From Chryseobacterium oranimense (GTDB lineage: Bacteria; Bacteroidota; Bacteroidia; Flavobacteriales; Weeksellaceae): DNA of 64,000 bases. Shown here piece by piece: positions 23,790 to 32,526 of this stretch. The translations under genes were made by a program, and so were the position numbers. Numbering within the stretch: the stretch's first letter is position 1; every line of letters starts with the position of its first letter. The stretch lies in assembly GCF_025244725.1 (NCBI RefSeq), contig NZ_CP104203.1:62001-126000 (forward strand). Direction: 5' to 3'. The notes under the pieces are model-generated. The model saw nothing but the letters and a program-made list of their open reading frames with translations. It ran no database searches and was not told the DNA's origin.

Positions 23790-24077
23790 TTATATTGATT
23801 GTAATATTTCCACTTTGTGCGTACCGTTCAGTCCGCTTTCGTCTCTTAATCTCTGAAATTCTTTAAAAGAAGGGGTGTTTAAAACTTCTTGCTGAACTTC
23901 TTCATTAATGTAGTTTGAATAATGTAAAAAGGTAACACCGTCTTCTTTTACATAAACCTTATACTCAAATGTCTCCTGATCCAGATTTTTAAAATCATCC
24001 AGAAACTTTTGAATATGGGTTTTGTTTTCTGAAACGTATTCAGGGTTTACGGTGTAGGTTACAATTACATTGATCAT
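23790..24077 (-). CDS. Small ABM-like (dimeric alpha/beta barrel) protein in the nrd operon
   Basis: A 95-residue soluble protein, MINVIVTYTVNPEY.. , with the beta-alpha-beta-beta pattern of antibiotic-biosynthesis-monooxygenase-like ferredoxin-fold proteins: strand-helix (ENKTHIQKFLDDFKNL), strands (FEYKVYVKEDGVTFLHYSNY), helix (QQEVLNTPSFKEFQRL), and a final strand HKVEIL. The family assignment is moderate. It lies 120 bp after nrdB and 55 bp before nrdA on the same strand, so a link to dNTP synthesis or its redox state is possible but unproven. Confidence 0.7.
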   Translation of the reverse strand: MINVIVTYTVNPEYVSENKTHIQKFLDDFKNLDQETFEYKVYVKEDGVTFLHYSNYINEEVQQEVLNTPSFKEFQRLRDESGLNGTHKVEILQSI

Positions 24078-24115
24078 TATTGTGTTTTAAGCTATTTTAA
24101 TGAATTTATTAAATA

Positions 24116-24192
24116 ATGCTTCGGCAAGCTGAGCATGACATTGCTAATACTAACTGTTTTGCCGCTCGCTTCGCTCGCGCTTCTGCTTCTCC
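24116..24192. repeat. Intergenic repeat-like element between nrdB and the small ORF
   Basis: The stretch contains ATGCTTCGGCAAGCTGAGCA followed by TGACA, a sequence type that I recall as a widespread dispersed intergenic repeat in Bacteroidota, and then a G+C-rich block with the palindromic CGCTCGCTTCGCTCGCG. Its composition stands out from the A+T-rich surroundings. It is transcribed within the nrd operon. An ORF across it (24109-24300, minus) is not accepted as a gene. Confidence 0.5.
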
Positions 24193-24196
24193 CGAT

Positions 24197-25171
24197 TTAA
24201 AATAAATCGTTCGCCGTAATACTCTTATCGTGCTTCGTGTAATCCACCGGTCTTTTTGCGAAGAAATCGTCCATAGAGTTTGCAAAAACTTCCTCTTCAA
24301 ACCATTTCATTGGACGGTATTGTTCAGGGGAAACGTTGTAACGGGTTTCCATGTTGATTTTCTTCAAACTATCATCTACACGGTATTTCATGAAGTTCAG
24401 AAGATCTTCTTTTGAGAAAACGCTTAATTCTCCCAGTTCGAAGATCCAGTCAAGGATTTCACCTTCCAGCTCGATGGACTGATCTACCAGTGTGTAGATG
24501 TCTTCGATATCTGAATCTGTTAAAAGGTCCGGTTGCTCTTCACGGATTTTATTGATCAGGTAGATTCCTGCATTGGCGTGAATCTGCTCGTCAACAGATG
24601 TCCATGCGATGATATTGGAAACATTCTTCATGTATCCTTTGAATCTTGTGAAAGAAAGGATGATTGCAAATTGAGAGAAAAGCGATACGTTTTCGATCAG
24701 GATGCTGAATAACAAAAGAGAGGATACGTATTCTTTCGGAGTGGTAGAATTCGCATGTTTCAGAACGTTTGACAGGAAGTCAATTCTCTTTTTCACGGCA
24801 GGAATTTCTATGACATTTAAAAATTCTTCGTTGTATCCAAGCACTTCTACCAATCGGGAATAAGCTTCGGAATGACGGAATTCACATTCTGCAAAAGTAG
24901 CTCCAAGGCCGTTGAATTCAGGTTTTGGCAAGTGGTTGTATAGGTTTCCCCAGAATGTCTTTACAGACACCTCGATCTGTGCAATCGCTAGAAGTGCGTT
25001 TTTCACAGCATGTTTTTCGTGTGGCTCCAACTGCGAATGAAAATCCTGAACATCTGCAGTAAAATCCACTTCCGAATGCACCCAGAACGATTTGTTGATC
25101 GCCTCTACAAACTGAAGAACCTCAGGGTATTCAAATGGCTTGTAACTTACTCTTTTATCGAAAATTCCCAT
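24197..25171 (-). CDS. nrdB: Class I ribonucleotide reductase, small (beta) subunit
   Basis: A 324-residue ferritin-like R2 subunit. The metal-binding motif ECEFRHSEAY supplies Glu97 and His100, and Tyr104 sits four residues after His100, the position of the radical Tyr in class Ia/Ib enzymes. Other ligands are a Glu in QIEVSV (67) and the second ExxH in VDEQIHANAG. The C-terminal tail (KSITANDLF) should dock on NrdA. First gene of the operon; the intergenic region upstream carries a DnaA box. Whether the cofactor is Fe or Mn cannot be told from the sequence. Confidence 0.95.
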   Translation of the reverse strand: MGIFDKRVSYKPFEYPEVLQFVEAINKSFWVHSEVDFTADVQDFHSQLEPHEKHAVKNALLAIAQIEVSVKTFWGNLYNHLPKPEFNGLGATFAECEFRHSEAYSRLVEVLGYNEEFLNVIEIPAVKKRIDFLSNVLKHANSTTPKEYVSSLLLFSILIENVSLFSQFAIILSFTRFKGYMKNVSNIIAWTSVDEQIHANAGIYLINKIREEQPDLLTDSDIEDIYTLVDQSIELEGEILDWIFELGELSVFSKEDLLNFMKYRVDDSLKKINMETRYNVSPEQYRPMKWFEEEVFANSMDDFFAKRPVDYTKHDKSITANDLF

Positions 25172-25597
25172 ATTTAAAATATCTTTAAAATTAAATAATC
25201 TGCATCACTGTGGATAACTTTGAAGCAATGCTTAACTTGTTGTATGTTTGGTATTTACATTTGAAACATATTCACATTGACTGGTGTCGGTTTCTTGTAA
25301 AGAACTAATGACAAAGTTCGAAAAAAAGAACTGATTTTGAAAGGGGTAAATACTAATTGGCTGAGTTTTAACTGTAAAAGTTTTCCACATTTACATGAAA
25401 CCAGCACAGATAATGGCTTACGGAGGGTTACAGGCAGAAAATAAATGAAAAATTCAAGTTACAGTTAAACACTTTTATGTAATGTGTTATTAATAAAGGT
25501 TTAATTTGTTAAACAATAAAATATTCGAATAAATTATTGTTCTTGTAACAAATTGAAAATATCATCTACTTATTGGGTATAAAACAAGCATCACTTA
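25172..25597. other. Divergent intergenic region nrdB / ABC exporter
   Basis: About 425 bp between two divergent operons, A+T-rich, with no gene. It holds a perfect DnaA-box sequence (25209-25217) and a weaker TTTTCCACA at 25381-25389. A TAACTTTG box (25215-25222, plus strand) overlaps the DnaA box but is 376 bp from the next plus-strand gene. I find no NrdR-box palindrome. Confidence 0.6.
25209..25217. promoter_or_regulatory. Perfect DnaA box upstream of nrdB
   Basis: TGTGGATAA is the complement of the consensus TTATCCACA. It lies 38 bp upstream of the nrdB start. In other bacteria nrd promoters can be controlled by DnaA; here this is inference from position. Confidence 0.5.
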
Positions 25598-26287
25598 ATG
25601 TTAGTAATTCAGGATTTACATAAATCATACGATACAGGAAAAAGCAAGCTGCACGTTCTGAAGGGGATTAATCTTAATATTTCCGAAGGCGAGTTTGTCT
25701 CTATTATGGGTAGTTCCGGTTCCGGAAAATCCACGCTTCTTAACATCATAGGTATTCTGGATGAAAAAGATTCAGGGACTTATGAATTGGATGGTGTGCC
25801 GATTGAGCATCTGTCTGAGGTGAAAGCTGCAGAGTACAGAAGTAAGTTTCTGGGCTTTATTTTTCAGTCTTTCAACCTGATCAACTACAAAACAGCTCTT
25901 GAAAACGTAGCACTTCCTTTATACTATCAGAATGTTCCCAGAAAAGAACGTAACCAAAAAGCATTGGAATACCTTGAGAAAGTAGGTCTCGGACAATGGG
26001 CAGGCCATCTTCCCAATGAACTTTCGGGAGGGCAGAAACAGAGAGTGGCTATTGCAAGAGCTCTGATTACCAATCCTAAGGTCGTTCTTGCCGATGAACC
26101 AACAGGAGCACTGGATTCCAAGACAACGCACGATATTATGAAACTTCTTCAGGATATCAATAACGAGGGTAGAACCATCATTGTGGTAACCCACGAGCCT
26201 GATGTAGCAGCACAAACGAAAAGAAATGTGATCCTGAAAGATGGGATCATAGAAAGTGATGAGTTTATTAAGCAGATTGTTTTATAG
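25598..26287 (+). CDS. ABC transporter ATP-binding protein (MacB/LolD type)
   Basis: A 229-residue ATPase. Walker A GSSGSGKST (residues 38-46), Q-loop FIFQSFNLI, signature LSGGQKQRVAIARAL, Walker B VVLADEPTGALD and the H-loop VVTHEP are complete. The sequence falls with LolD/MacB/FtsE-like ATPases that power MacB-type permeases. It is the first gene of an operon that continues, after a pseudogene, with two permeases and a membrane-fusion protein, so it should energise both or a heterodimer of them. Confidence 0.93.
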   Translation: MLVIQDLHKSYDTGKSKLHVLKGINLNISEGEFVSIMGSSGSGKSTLLNIIGILDEKDSGTYELDGVPIEHLSEVKAAEYRSKFLGFIFQSFNLINYKTALENVALPLYYQNVPRKERNQKALEYLEKVGLGQWAGHLPNELSGGQKQRVAIARALITNPKVVLADEPTGALDSKTTHDIMKLLQDINNEGRTIIVVTHEPDVAAQTKRNVILKDGIIESDEFIKQIVL

Positions 26288-26317
26288 GTGAATTTTGCTT
26301 CGCAAGTGAATTTTTTT

Positions 26318-26332
26318 AAGTCAATTGTGAAT
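26318..26332. repeat. Left flank repeat of the four-helix-bundle pseudogene
   Basis: AAGTCAATTGTGAAT resembles, in inverted orientation, parts of the direct repeats at 26801-26851 (ATTCACAAC and AATTGACTT). The two flanks thus bracket the pseudogene. Confidence 0.4.
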
Positions 26333-26399
26333 ATTAGCCATCAGTTTTAATTGAAGTTAAGTTACAAATACACACAAATAAAAATGAAAAAAAGTAATC

Positions 26400-26756
26400 A
26401 TGTTTTTAAATCTGAACCATTATAAACTAGATGTTTATCAATCGGCCAGACAATTAAGAATTGAGTGCTATAAAATTTTATCATAACTTCCTGAAAGTGA
26501 AAGATTTAATCTTACAGATCAGATACGCAGAGCTTCCACTTCGGTGGTGTTAAATATAACAGAAGGATGTTCCAGAAGATCAGAAACCGAAAGGAAAAGA
26601 TATTTTGAAATAGCCAGAGGTTCGGTGATAGAACTGGATTCTTGTTTTGACATAGTTATAGACTGTAATTATATCAAAAAAGAAGAATTAGTGAAAATTG
26701 AAAATTTAATCAAAACAACATTTATCTTATTAAGCGGAATGTTGAAAAAAGGATAA
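26400..26756 (+). pseudogene. Four-helix-bundle (23S rRNA IVS-like) protein, in-frame stop
   Basis: From ATG 26400 the frame reads MFLNLNHYKLDVYQSARQLR..., then TAA at 26484-26486, then continues in the same frame LPESERFNLTDQIRRASTSV, VVLNITEGCSRRSETERKRYF, EIARGSVIELDSCFDI. The joined sequence has the full order of the four-helix-bundle/IVS protein family (PxxERF.LtdQIRRA..S...NI.EG..R). A single base (probably AAA to TAA) removed the product. The 3' part from 26544 stays open for 70 codons but is only a remnant. It lies between the ATPase and the first permease, which seems to be an insertion into an efflux operon. Confidence 0.8.
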
Positions 26757-26800
26757 AAATAACTGTGAATCGTCAATAATGAATTTTAAAATAAAGATTG

Positions 26801-26851
26801 ACAACGAAGTTAATTGACTTCAAAGAAATTCACAACGCAGTTAATTGACTT
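26801..26851. repeat. Two 20-bp direct repeats right of the pseudogene
   Basis: ACAACGAAGTTAATTGACTT (26801-26820) and the same with one change, C for A (26832-26851), are spaced 31 bp apart, just before the permease start at 26875. Confidence 0.75.
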
Positions 26852-26874
26852 TTTACAAAGTAAAAAATAAAACT

Positions 26875-28104
26875 ATGTTTGACCTAGATCGTTGGCAGGA
26901 AATATTCAGTTCTATCCGCAGTAATGTATTGCGGACAGTGCTTTCGGGGTTTACGGTGGCTTTGGGGCTGTTTATTTTTGTTGTTCTTTTCGGGATAGGA
27001 AAAGGTCTTCAGAATGCCTTTACCGAAGGTTTTGCAAGAGATGCACAGAATCTTATCACGATACTTACGGGTAAAACCACGATAGCTTATAAAGGACTTC
27101 AGTCTGACAGGACAGTCACGATGGATAATGATGACTATGATTTTCTGATTAATACCGACAAAGAAAAAGTAGGGGATGCCAGTCCAAGATACAGTACCAA
27201 CTTAATGGTGAAATACGGGAAAGAAAGCGGAACTTACCAGATCAACGGTGCAGAGCCCGGGGAGAAGGTTATTGAGAACAGAAAAATGCTGGACGGACGC
27301 TATCTTTCGCCAATGGACCTTGAGAGAAAGCTGAATGTAGCTGTAATCGGGAGAATGGTGCAGCGTGACCTGATCAAAAACGGAAGCCCGGTAGGGAAGG
27401 ACCTTAATATCAATGGAACCATGTTCAAGGTGGTAGGTGTTTTTTCTGATGATGGAGGCGACTGGGACGAAAGACATATCACGGTTCCCATTACGACCCT
27501 TCAGCAAATGAAAAAGGGTTCTGATACAGTATCTACCACATTTATTGCTTACAACGAAAAGCTAACCCCTCAGGAAGCCATTAAATATGGCGACGAGCTT
27601 AAAGACAGGTTGAAAGCAAGAAAAAATGTTGCTCCTGACGATGAAAACGGGGTCCGCGTCTGGAATAATGCCCAGAATATGAACGAAACCTTCCAGTTTA
27701 TGGCGGTTCTTACCCTTATTGTAGGTTTTATCGGACTGGGAACATTGCTGGCGGGAATTATCGGGATCAGTAACATCATGGTGTATATCGTAAAAGAAAG
27801 AACCAAGGAAATAGGTGTCCGAAAGGCAATTGGTGCCAAACCGAGAAGTATTGTTGCTCTTATTGTGCAGGAAAGTGTTGTGATAACAGTATTTTCAGGA
27901 ATTATTGGAGTGGCGATAGGAGTATTGGCACTTAACTTAATAGGGGACAGCCTTGAAGAGTATTTCATTAAAAGCCCTAGTGTGGGGTGGGGAACCATTT
28001 TTATGGCATTTATAGCACTGGTATGTTCAGGATTAATTGCAGGATTTGTTCCGGCATACAGAGCTTCAAGAATCAAACCGATAGAGGCACTGAGAACGGA
28101 ATGA
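26875..28104 (+). CDS. MacB-like ABC transporter permease 1
   Basis: The ATG at 26875 (MFDLDRWQEIFSSIRSN) matches the usual start of the family; the upstream extension covers a repeat. The 409-residue product has one N-terminal TM helix (about 20-42), a MacB periplasmic core domain, then an FtsX domain with three TM helices and the conserved VKERTKEIGVRKAIGAKPRSIV loop and the ending PAYRASRIKPIEALRTE. It is an inner-membrane exporter subunit of the tripartite MacAB-like type. Confidence 0.9.
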   Translation: MFDLDRWQEIFSSIRSNVLRTVLSGFTVALGLFIFVVLFGIGKGLQNAFTEGFARDAQNLITILTGKTTIAYKGLQSDRTVTMDNDDYDFLINTDKEKVGDASPRYSTNLMVKYGKESGTYQINGAEPGEKVIENRKMLDGRYLSPMDLERKLNVAVIGRMVQRDLIKNGSPVGKDLNINGTMFKVVGVFSDDGGDWDERHITVPITTLQQMKKGSDTVSTTFIAYNEKLTPQEAIKYGDELKDRLKARKNVAPDDENGVRVWNNAQNMNETFQFMAVLTLIVGFIGLGTLLAGIIGISNIMVYIVKERTKEIGVRKAIGAKPRSIVALIVQESVVITVFSGIIGVAIGVLALNLIGDSLEEYFIKSPSVGWGTIFMAFIALVCSGLIAGFVPAYRASRIKPIEALRTE

Positions 28105-28157
28105 TGATGTGATGATTGTCTGATTCGAAGATGAAATGAATAAAGCGAATCAAAAGC

Positions 28158-28185
28158 ATCATTTATCATTCATCAATGATCATTT
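28158..28185. repeat. Short heptanucleotide array between the permeases
   Basis: Four 7-base units ATCATTT, ATCATTC, ATCAATG, ATCATTT stand in the gap between the two permease genes, a third and smaller case of the period-7 tracts at 5006-5124 and 12283-12358. Confidence 0.55.
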
Positions 28186-28215
28186 ATAATATAATAAAAC
28201 TTATAACTCAAAGAA

Positions 28216-29487
28216 GTGAACATTTTATTTAAAAAAGATACGTGGCAGGAAATTTATTATTCACTGAGGAATAATAAGCTTCGGACGTTCCTTACCATGA
28301 TTGGTGTGGGTTGGGGAATGTTTTTGTATGTGAGTCTTCTTGGGGCTGCAAAAGGGATGGAAAACGGTTTTGATAAATTATTTTCCGGATTTGCCACCAA
28401 CTCCATTTTTCTTTGGGCTCAGAAAACTTCCATTCCGTATGACGGATTTCCTAAGGGAAGAGAAGTGCATCTCAATCTATCCGATATGGAAATGCTGAAA
28501 AGAAAAGTTACCGCCATAGATTATATTTCACCGCAAAATGCAAGAGGGAGTTTTACAGGTACGCCAGGTGAATCCATGTCGAGAAACGGCAAAAGCGGAA
28601 CCTATTCTCTTACCGGAGATTACTCGGTGGGAAATAAAATATCTGAAAAGAAACTTATTTTCGGGCGTTACATTAATGATGCTGATGTTCAGGGGAATAA
28701 AAATGTAGTAGTTATTGGAGAAGAGATTTATAAGAACTTTTTTGAAGCCAAGAAAAAAGAAGATCCCGTTGGTAAACAGGTCAATATAAAAGGTATATTT
28801 TTTAATGTGATCGGCGTTTTCAGAGTGAAAAAAGGAGGTGGATTTGAAAATGACAGAACTGCTTTTATTCCTCTTTCAACCTATACCAAAATGTATAATG
28901 CCGGAGAACAGATTGACATGTTTGCGATCGTAAGCAAGCCCAACGCCAATGTAAACGGAGTGGAAGAAGATGTGAAACAGGTTCTGAAGAATAAAAACAA
29001 AGTATCTCCGGAAGATACCAATGCCTTCGGAAGTTTCAACCTCGGAAAAGAATTTAAAAAACTTACAGGTTTTCTTACGGGAATGCAGCTTTTAACAATT
29101 ATCGTAGGAACGCTTACCATTCTTGCAGGAGTTATTGCCATCTCAAATATTCTTCTGATTACCGTAAAGGAAAGAACTAAAGAAATCGGAATACGAAGAG
29201 CTTTAGGAGCAAAACCGGCTGAAGTAAGAAATCAGATCCTTCTGGAAAGTGTAGTGATTACCCTGTCGTCCGGAATTCTCGGATTCATGTGCGGAATTTT
29301 CGTCCTCATTATTTTAAATATGGTAACTCAGAATCAGGACGATTTTCCATTCTATAATCCAACTGTAAATTATGGAAACGTGTTCGGTGCTATGGCTGTG
29401 ATGGTGGTCCTTGGTCTGATTATCGGGATGATTCCGGCACAGCGTGCAGTAAAAATCCGCCCGATTGAAGCATTGAGATCAGAGTAA
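28216..29487 (+). CDS. MacB-like ABC transporter permease 2
   Basis: A 423-residue paralogue of the gene upstream, starting with GTG; the next in-frame Met would cut into the conserved N-terminus (LFKKDTWQEIYYSLRNN). Same order: TM helix, MacB core, FtsX domain with KERTKEIGIRRALGAKPAEVRNQ and the ending PAQRAVKIRPIEALRSE. The two permeases probably form a heterodimer served by the one ATPase (inference from operon layout). Confidence 0.9.
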   Translation: MNILFKKDTWQEIYYSLRNNKLRTFLTMIGVGWGMFLYVSLLGAAKGMENGFDKLFSGFATNSIFLWAQKTSIPYDGFPKGREVHLNLSDMEMLKRKVTAIDYISPQNARGSFTGTPGESMSRNGKSGTYSLTGDYSVGNKISEKKLIFGRYINDADVQGNKNVVVIGEEIYKNFFEAKKKEDPVGKQVNIKGIFFNVIGVFRVKKGGGFENDRTAFIPLSTYTKMYNAGEQIDMFAIVSKPNANVNGVEEDVKQVLKNKNKVSPEDTNAFGSFNLGKEFKKLTGFLTGMQLLTIIVGTLTILAGVIAISNILLITVKERTKEIGIRRALGAKPAEVRNQILLESVVITLSSGILGFMCGIFVLIILNMVTQNQDDFPFYNPTVNYGNVFGAMAVMVVLGLIIGMIPAQRAVKIRPIEALRSE

Positions 29488-29612
29488 TAATGGGATGATG
29501 CGTTAATTTGAAAATTGAAATTGATGATCGATTTTTTTAATGTTTAAATCTTTAATCATTAAATATTTAAATAAACTAATAACCTTTTAATCGTAAAAAA
29601 TAAACTAGATAT

Positions 29613-30806
29613 ATGAAAAAGAAATTCACTTGGAAAAAAGCCATTTATATTGTACTCGGGCTTTTATTTGCAGTGGCGTTGTTCTCCGGGATCGGGTATC
29701 TCGTGAAATCAAATTCTAAACAGAGTGAAGCTTTCCTGACCAGAAAACCAAAGTACCAGAATATGGAAGACAAGGTAATGGCTACAGGGAAGATTATTCC
29801 AAAAGAAGAGATCGAGATCAAACCGAATATTGCAGGAATCATTGATAAGATTCTGGTAGATGAAGGAGACAAGGTAACGGCAGGACAGCTGATTGCTACC
29901 GTGAGAATCATTCCTAACATTGCTGATGTAAACAATGCCCAGCAGGAAGTGGTAAATTCCCAGTTGCAGATCAGTAATGCTAAAATGAATGTAGACAATA
30001 TGCAGAAGCAATATGCTATGCAGGAAAAACTGTTTAAGCAAGGCGTTATTTCCAAGCAGGAGTATTTAAATTCTCAGCAACAGCTGTTTTCACAGCAGCA
30101 GACCCTTAGAAATGCCAATCAGCAGCTGGCTACCGCTCAAAAAAGATTGCAGATTGTAAAAACAGGGGCAACTCCGGAACTTCAGGGTCTTGCAACAACG
30201 CAGATCCGTTCCAAAGCAGCAGGTACCGTTCTTGAGGTTCCTGTGAAAGTAGGAAGCCAGGTAATTGAAGCCAACTCATTCAATGCAGGAACAACGATCT
30301 GTTCCATTGCTGACCTTAATTCTTTGATCTTCCAGGGAGAAATAGACGAAGCTCAAGCCGGAAAACTGAAACAGGGAATGGATATGAAAATCGTGATCGG
30401 AGCCCTTCAGAACAAAACGTTCCCGGGAAAACTGACAATGATCGCCCCTAAAGGAAAAGATAATCTGGGAACCATAAAATTCCCGGTAGAAGGGGATGTA
30501 AACAATCCTAACAACGAATATATCAGAGCGGGATTTTCTGCCAACGGCGAAATTGTGCTGAAATCTGAGAAGAATGCATTGCTGTTGGATGAATCTCTGA
30601 TTCAGTACGAAAAGAAAAACGGGAAAGACACCCCTTTTGTAGAAGTGAAGCAGCCTGACGGGAAATTCAAAAAAGTATATGTGAAATTAGGTGCCAGCGA
30701 TGGAATCAATGTGCAGATCCTTTCAGGAATTACCAAAGACTCTGAAGTGAAAGTCTGGAACCCTTCTGATAAAGATAAAGAAGAGCTTAAAGAAAAGAAA
30801 AAATAG
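29613..30806 (+). CDS. MacA-like periplasmic adaptor (membrane-fusion) protein
   Basis: A 397-residue HlyD/RND-type adaptor. One N-terminal TM anchor (about 9-28) is followed by a split biotinyl-lipoyl-like domain (KPNIAGIIDKILVDEGDKVTAGQLIA and, later, RSKAAGTVLEVPVKVGSQV), a helical hairpin rich in Gln (about 110-185: QQEVVNSQLQISNAK ... LRNANQQLATAQKRL), and beta-barrel and membrane-proximal domains. It should bridge the permeases to an outer-membrane channel; no TolC-like gene is in the window. Terminator right after. Confidence 0.9.
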   Translation: MKKKFTWKKAIYIVLGLLFAVALFSGIGYLVKSNSKQSEAFLTRKPKYQNMEDKVMATGKIIPKEEIEIKPNIAGIIDKILVDEGDKVTAGQLIATVRIIPNIADVNNAQQEVVNSQLQISNAKMNVDNMQKQYAMQEKLFKQGVISKQEYLNSQQQLFSQQQTLRNANQQLATAQKRLQIVKTGATPELQGLATTQIRSKAAGTVLEVPVKVGSQVIEANSFNAGTTICSIADLNSLIFQGEIDEAQAGKLKQGMDMKIVIGALQNKTFPGKLTMIAPKGKDNLGTIKFPVEGDVNNPNNEYIRAGFSANGEIVLKSEKNALLLDESLIQYEKKNGKDTPFVEVKQPDGKFKKVYVKLGASDGINVQILSGITKDSEVKVWNPSDKDKEELKEKKK

Positions 30807-30836
30807 TAAACAATCACTATATATTTAAACTGTACG

Positions 30837-30866
30837 GTCCCGGGGAAAACTTTCCCGGGATTTTTT
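30837..30866 (+). terminator. Rho-independent terminator of the efflux operon
   Basis: CCCGGGGAAA and TTTCCCGGG form a strong stem and are followed by six T. Confidence 0.88.
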
Positions 30867-30940
30867 ATTGATCAGCCGATGTAATAGATATTTTTAATAA
30901 ATTGTCTTAAAAGAATAACAACCTACAAACATCGTAAACG

Positions 30941-32461
30941 ATGAAGAAAGACTACCTGCTTCTTATTTTCTTTGTAATTGCAAAATTCATCCTTCAATAC
31001 TCCCTGATCAGCCCGGAATACGAGCTTCACAGGGACGAATACCTGCATCTGGATCAGGCTAATCATCTTGCCTGGGGATATCTTTCCGTACCTCCTGTGA
31101 ATTCATGGCTGGCATGGCTTATTAAATTACTCGGAGGATCTGTATTCTGGGTGAAATTCTTTCCGGCCCTTTTTGGAGCGCTCACTCTTGTTGTTGTATG
31201 GAAGATTATTGAAGAGCTTCAGGGCAGCTTGTATGCTAAAATCTTAGCCTCAACGGGCATTTTACTTTCCGTGCTTCTCCGGATCAATATGCTTTTTCAG
31301 CCGAATTCCCTGGAAATTCTGCTGTGGACCCTGATTTATTATATGCTGATTCTGTATTTTAATTCAGAAAAAACAAAATGGCTTTATAGCGCAGCCGTAA
31401 TCTTCGGAATAGGTTTTCTGAATAAATATAATATAGCCTTTTCCGTGCTCGGATTGATCCCTGCTATTCTCCTGACCGGGCAAAGAAAGATCTTTCTTCG
31501 GCCTCATCTTTATGGAGCAGCCTTGCTAGCTTTATTAATCATGCTTCCTAACCTGATCTGGCAATACAAATTCGATTTTCCGGTTGTTTACCACATGAAA
31601 GAGCTTTCCGAAAGACAGCTGGTACATGTCGACAGGTTTGATTTCTTTAAATCACAGGTTCTTTTCTTTATAGGCTCTCTATTGGTAATTATTGCAGGCT
31701 TTTATGCGCTGCTGTTTTATAAACCGTTTGAAAAGTTCAGATCCTTCTTTTGGGCATATGTTATTACTATGATCCTGTTTGTATTTTTCAGGGCTAAAGA
31801 TTACTATGCTGTTGGGCTTTATCCGGTTTTCATAGCGTTCGGGGCTGTTTTTCTGGCGCATATCTTTGATAAAGGCTGGAAGAAGTTTCTTAAACCTGTT
31901 TTTATCCTTATTCCTGTTCTCCTGTTTCTGCCTTTGTATAACCTTGCTTTTCCCAATAAAAGTCCGGAATACATCATCAGCCACCCTGAAAAATATAAAA
32001 AAATGGGATTGCTCCGCTGGGAAGACGGTAAAGATCATTCATTACCTCAGGATTTTGCGGATATGCAAGGTTGGAAAGAACTTGCCCAAAAAGTGGATAA
32101 AGAATATTCCCTGCTTTCCAAAAGTGGCAGAACCCTGGTTCTCTGTGATAATTATGGCCAGGCGGGGGCCATTAATTATTATTCAAGGAAAGGAATTCGT
32201 GCTGTTTCCTTCAATGCAGATTATATCAATTGGTTTGATTTCAGCAAAAGATATGATAACCTGATCCGCATAAAAGAAGCTTTAGAAGTTGACGAGTTAA
32301 AAGAGTCAGGTCCTTATTTTGAAACCTCCAAATTGGCAGACTCCATTACCAATAAATTTGCCAGAGAAAGAGGAACCAAAATCTTTAGCTTCACAGGAGC
32401 TAAAATTGATGTCCGGCCAAAAGTTATGGATGAAATCAATGAAGTAAAGCACAGGTATTAA
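30941..32461 (+). CDS. GT39/ArnT-like membrane glycosyltransferase
   Basis: A 506-residue integral membrane protein with about 10-11 TM helices in the first 340 residues. The first periplasmic loop has the acidic motif YELHRDEYLHLDQANHLAWGY, with the Asp/Glu pair expected in the GT-C glycosyltransferases (PMT/ArnT/GT39). PPVNSWLAWL and FFPALFGALTL follow. These enzymes transfer a sugar from a polyprenyl-phosphate donor in the periplasm. The C-terminal soluble domain (about 345-506) may bind the acceptor. Substrate is unknown. It is monocistronic. Confidence 0.8.
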   Translation: MKKDYLLLIFFVIAKFILQYSLISPEYELHRDEYLHLDQANHLAWGYLSVPPVNSWLAWLIKLLGGSVFWVKFFPALFGALTLVVVWKIIEELQGSLYAKILASTGILLSVLLRINMLFQPNSLEILLWTLIYYMLILYFNSEKTKWLYSAAVIFGIGFLNKYNIAFSVLGLIPAILLTGQRKIFLRPHLYGAALLALLIMLPNLIWQYKFDFPVVYHMKELSERQLVHVDRFDFFKSQVLFFIGSLLVIIAGFYALLFYKPFEKFRSFFWAYVITMILFVFFRAKDYYAVGLYPVFIAFGAVFLAHIFDKGWKKFLKPVFILIPVLLFLPLYNLAFPNKSPEYIISHPEKYKKMGLLRWEDGKDHSLPQDFADMQGWKELAQKVDKEYSLLSKSGRTLVLCDNYGQAGAINYYSRKGIRAVSFNADYINWFDFSKRYDNLIRIKEALEVDELKESGPYFETSKLADSITNKFARERGTKIFSFTGAKIDVRPKVMDEINEVKHRY

Positions 32462-32526
32462 AAATCAGCTGTTTCAGATTGTCAATAGCTCCATAAAATA
32501 ATATTGACAAATATTAATGCAACAAT

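Noticed and set aside
24109..24300. Minus-strand ORF of 63 codons over the nrdB 3' end and spacer
   Set aside because: It overlaps nrdB out of frame and is built from the repeat-like element; no support as a gene.
25209..25389. Replication origin
   Set aside because: Only one perfect DnaA box, no cluster, no DNA-unwinding region next to dnaA or other origin genes; a promoter role is more likely.
26544..26756. Stand-alone 70-codon gene
   Set aside because: It is the 3' part of a four-helix-bundle gene, in frame with upstream family sequence across a stop codon, so it is annotated as a pseudogene.
26875..29487. The two permease genes as halves of one frameshifted gene
   Set aside because: Each has the complete MacB-core plus FtsX layout and its own start; they are paralogues.
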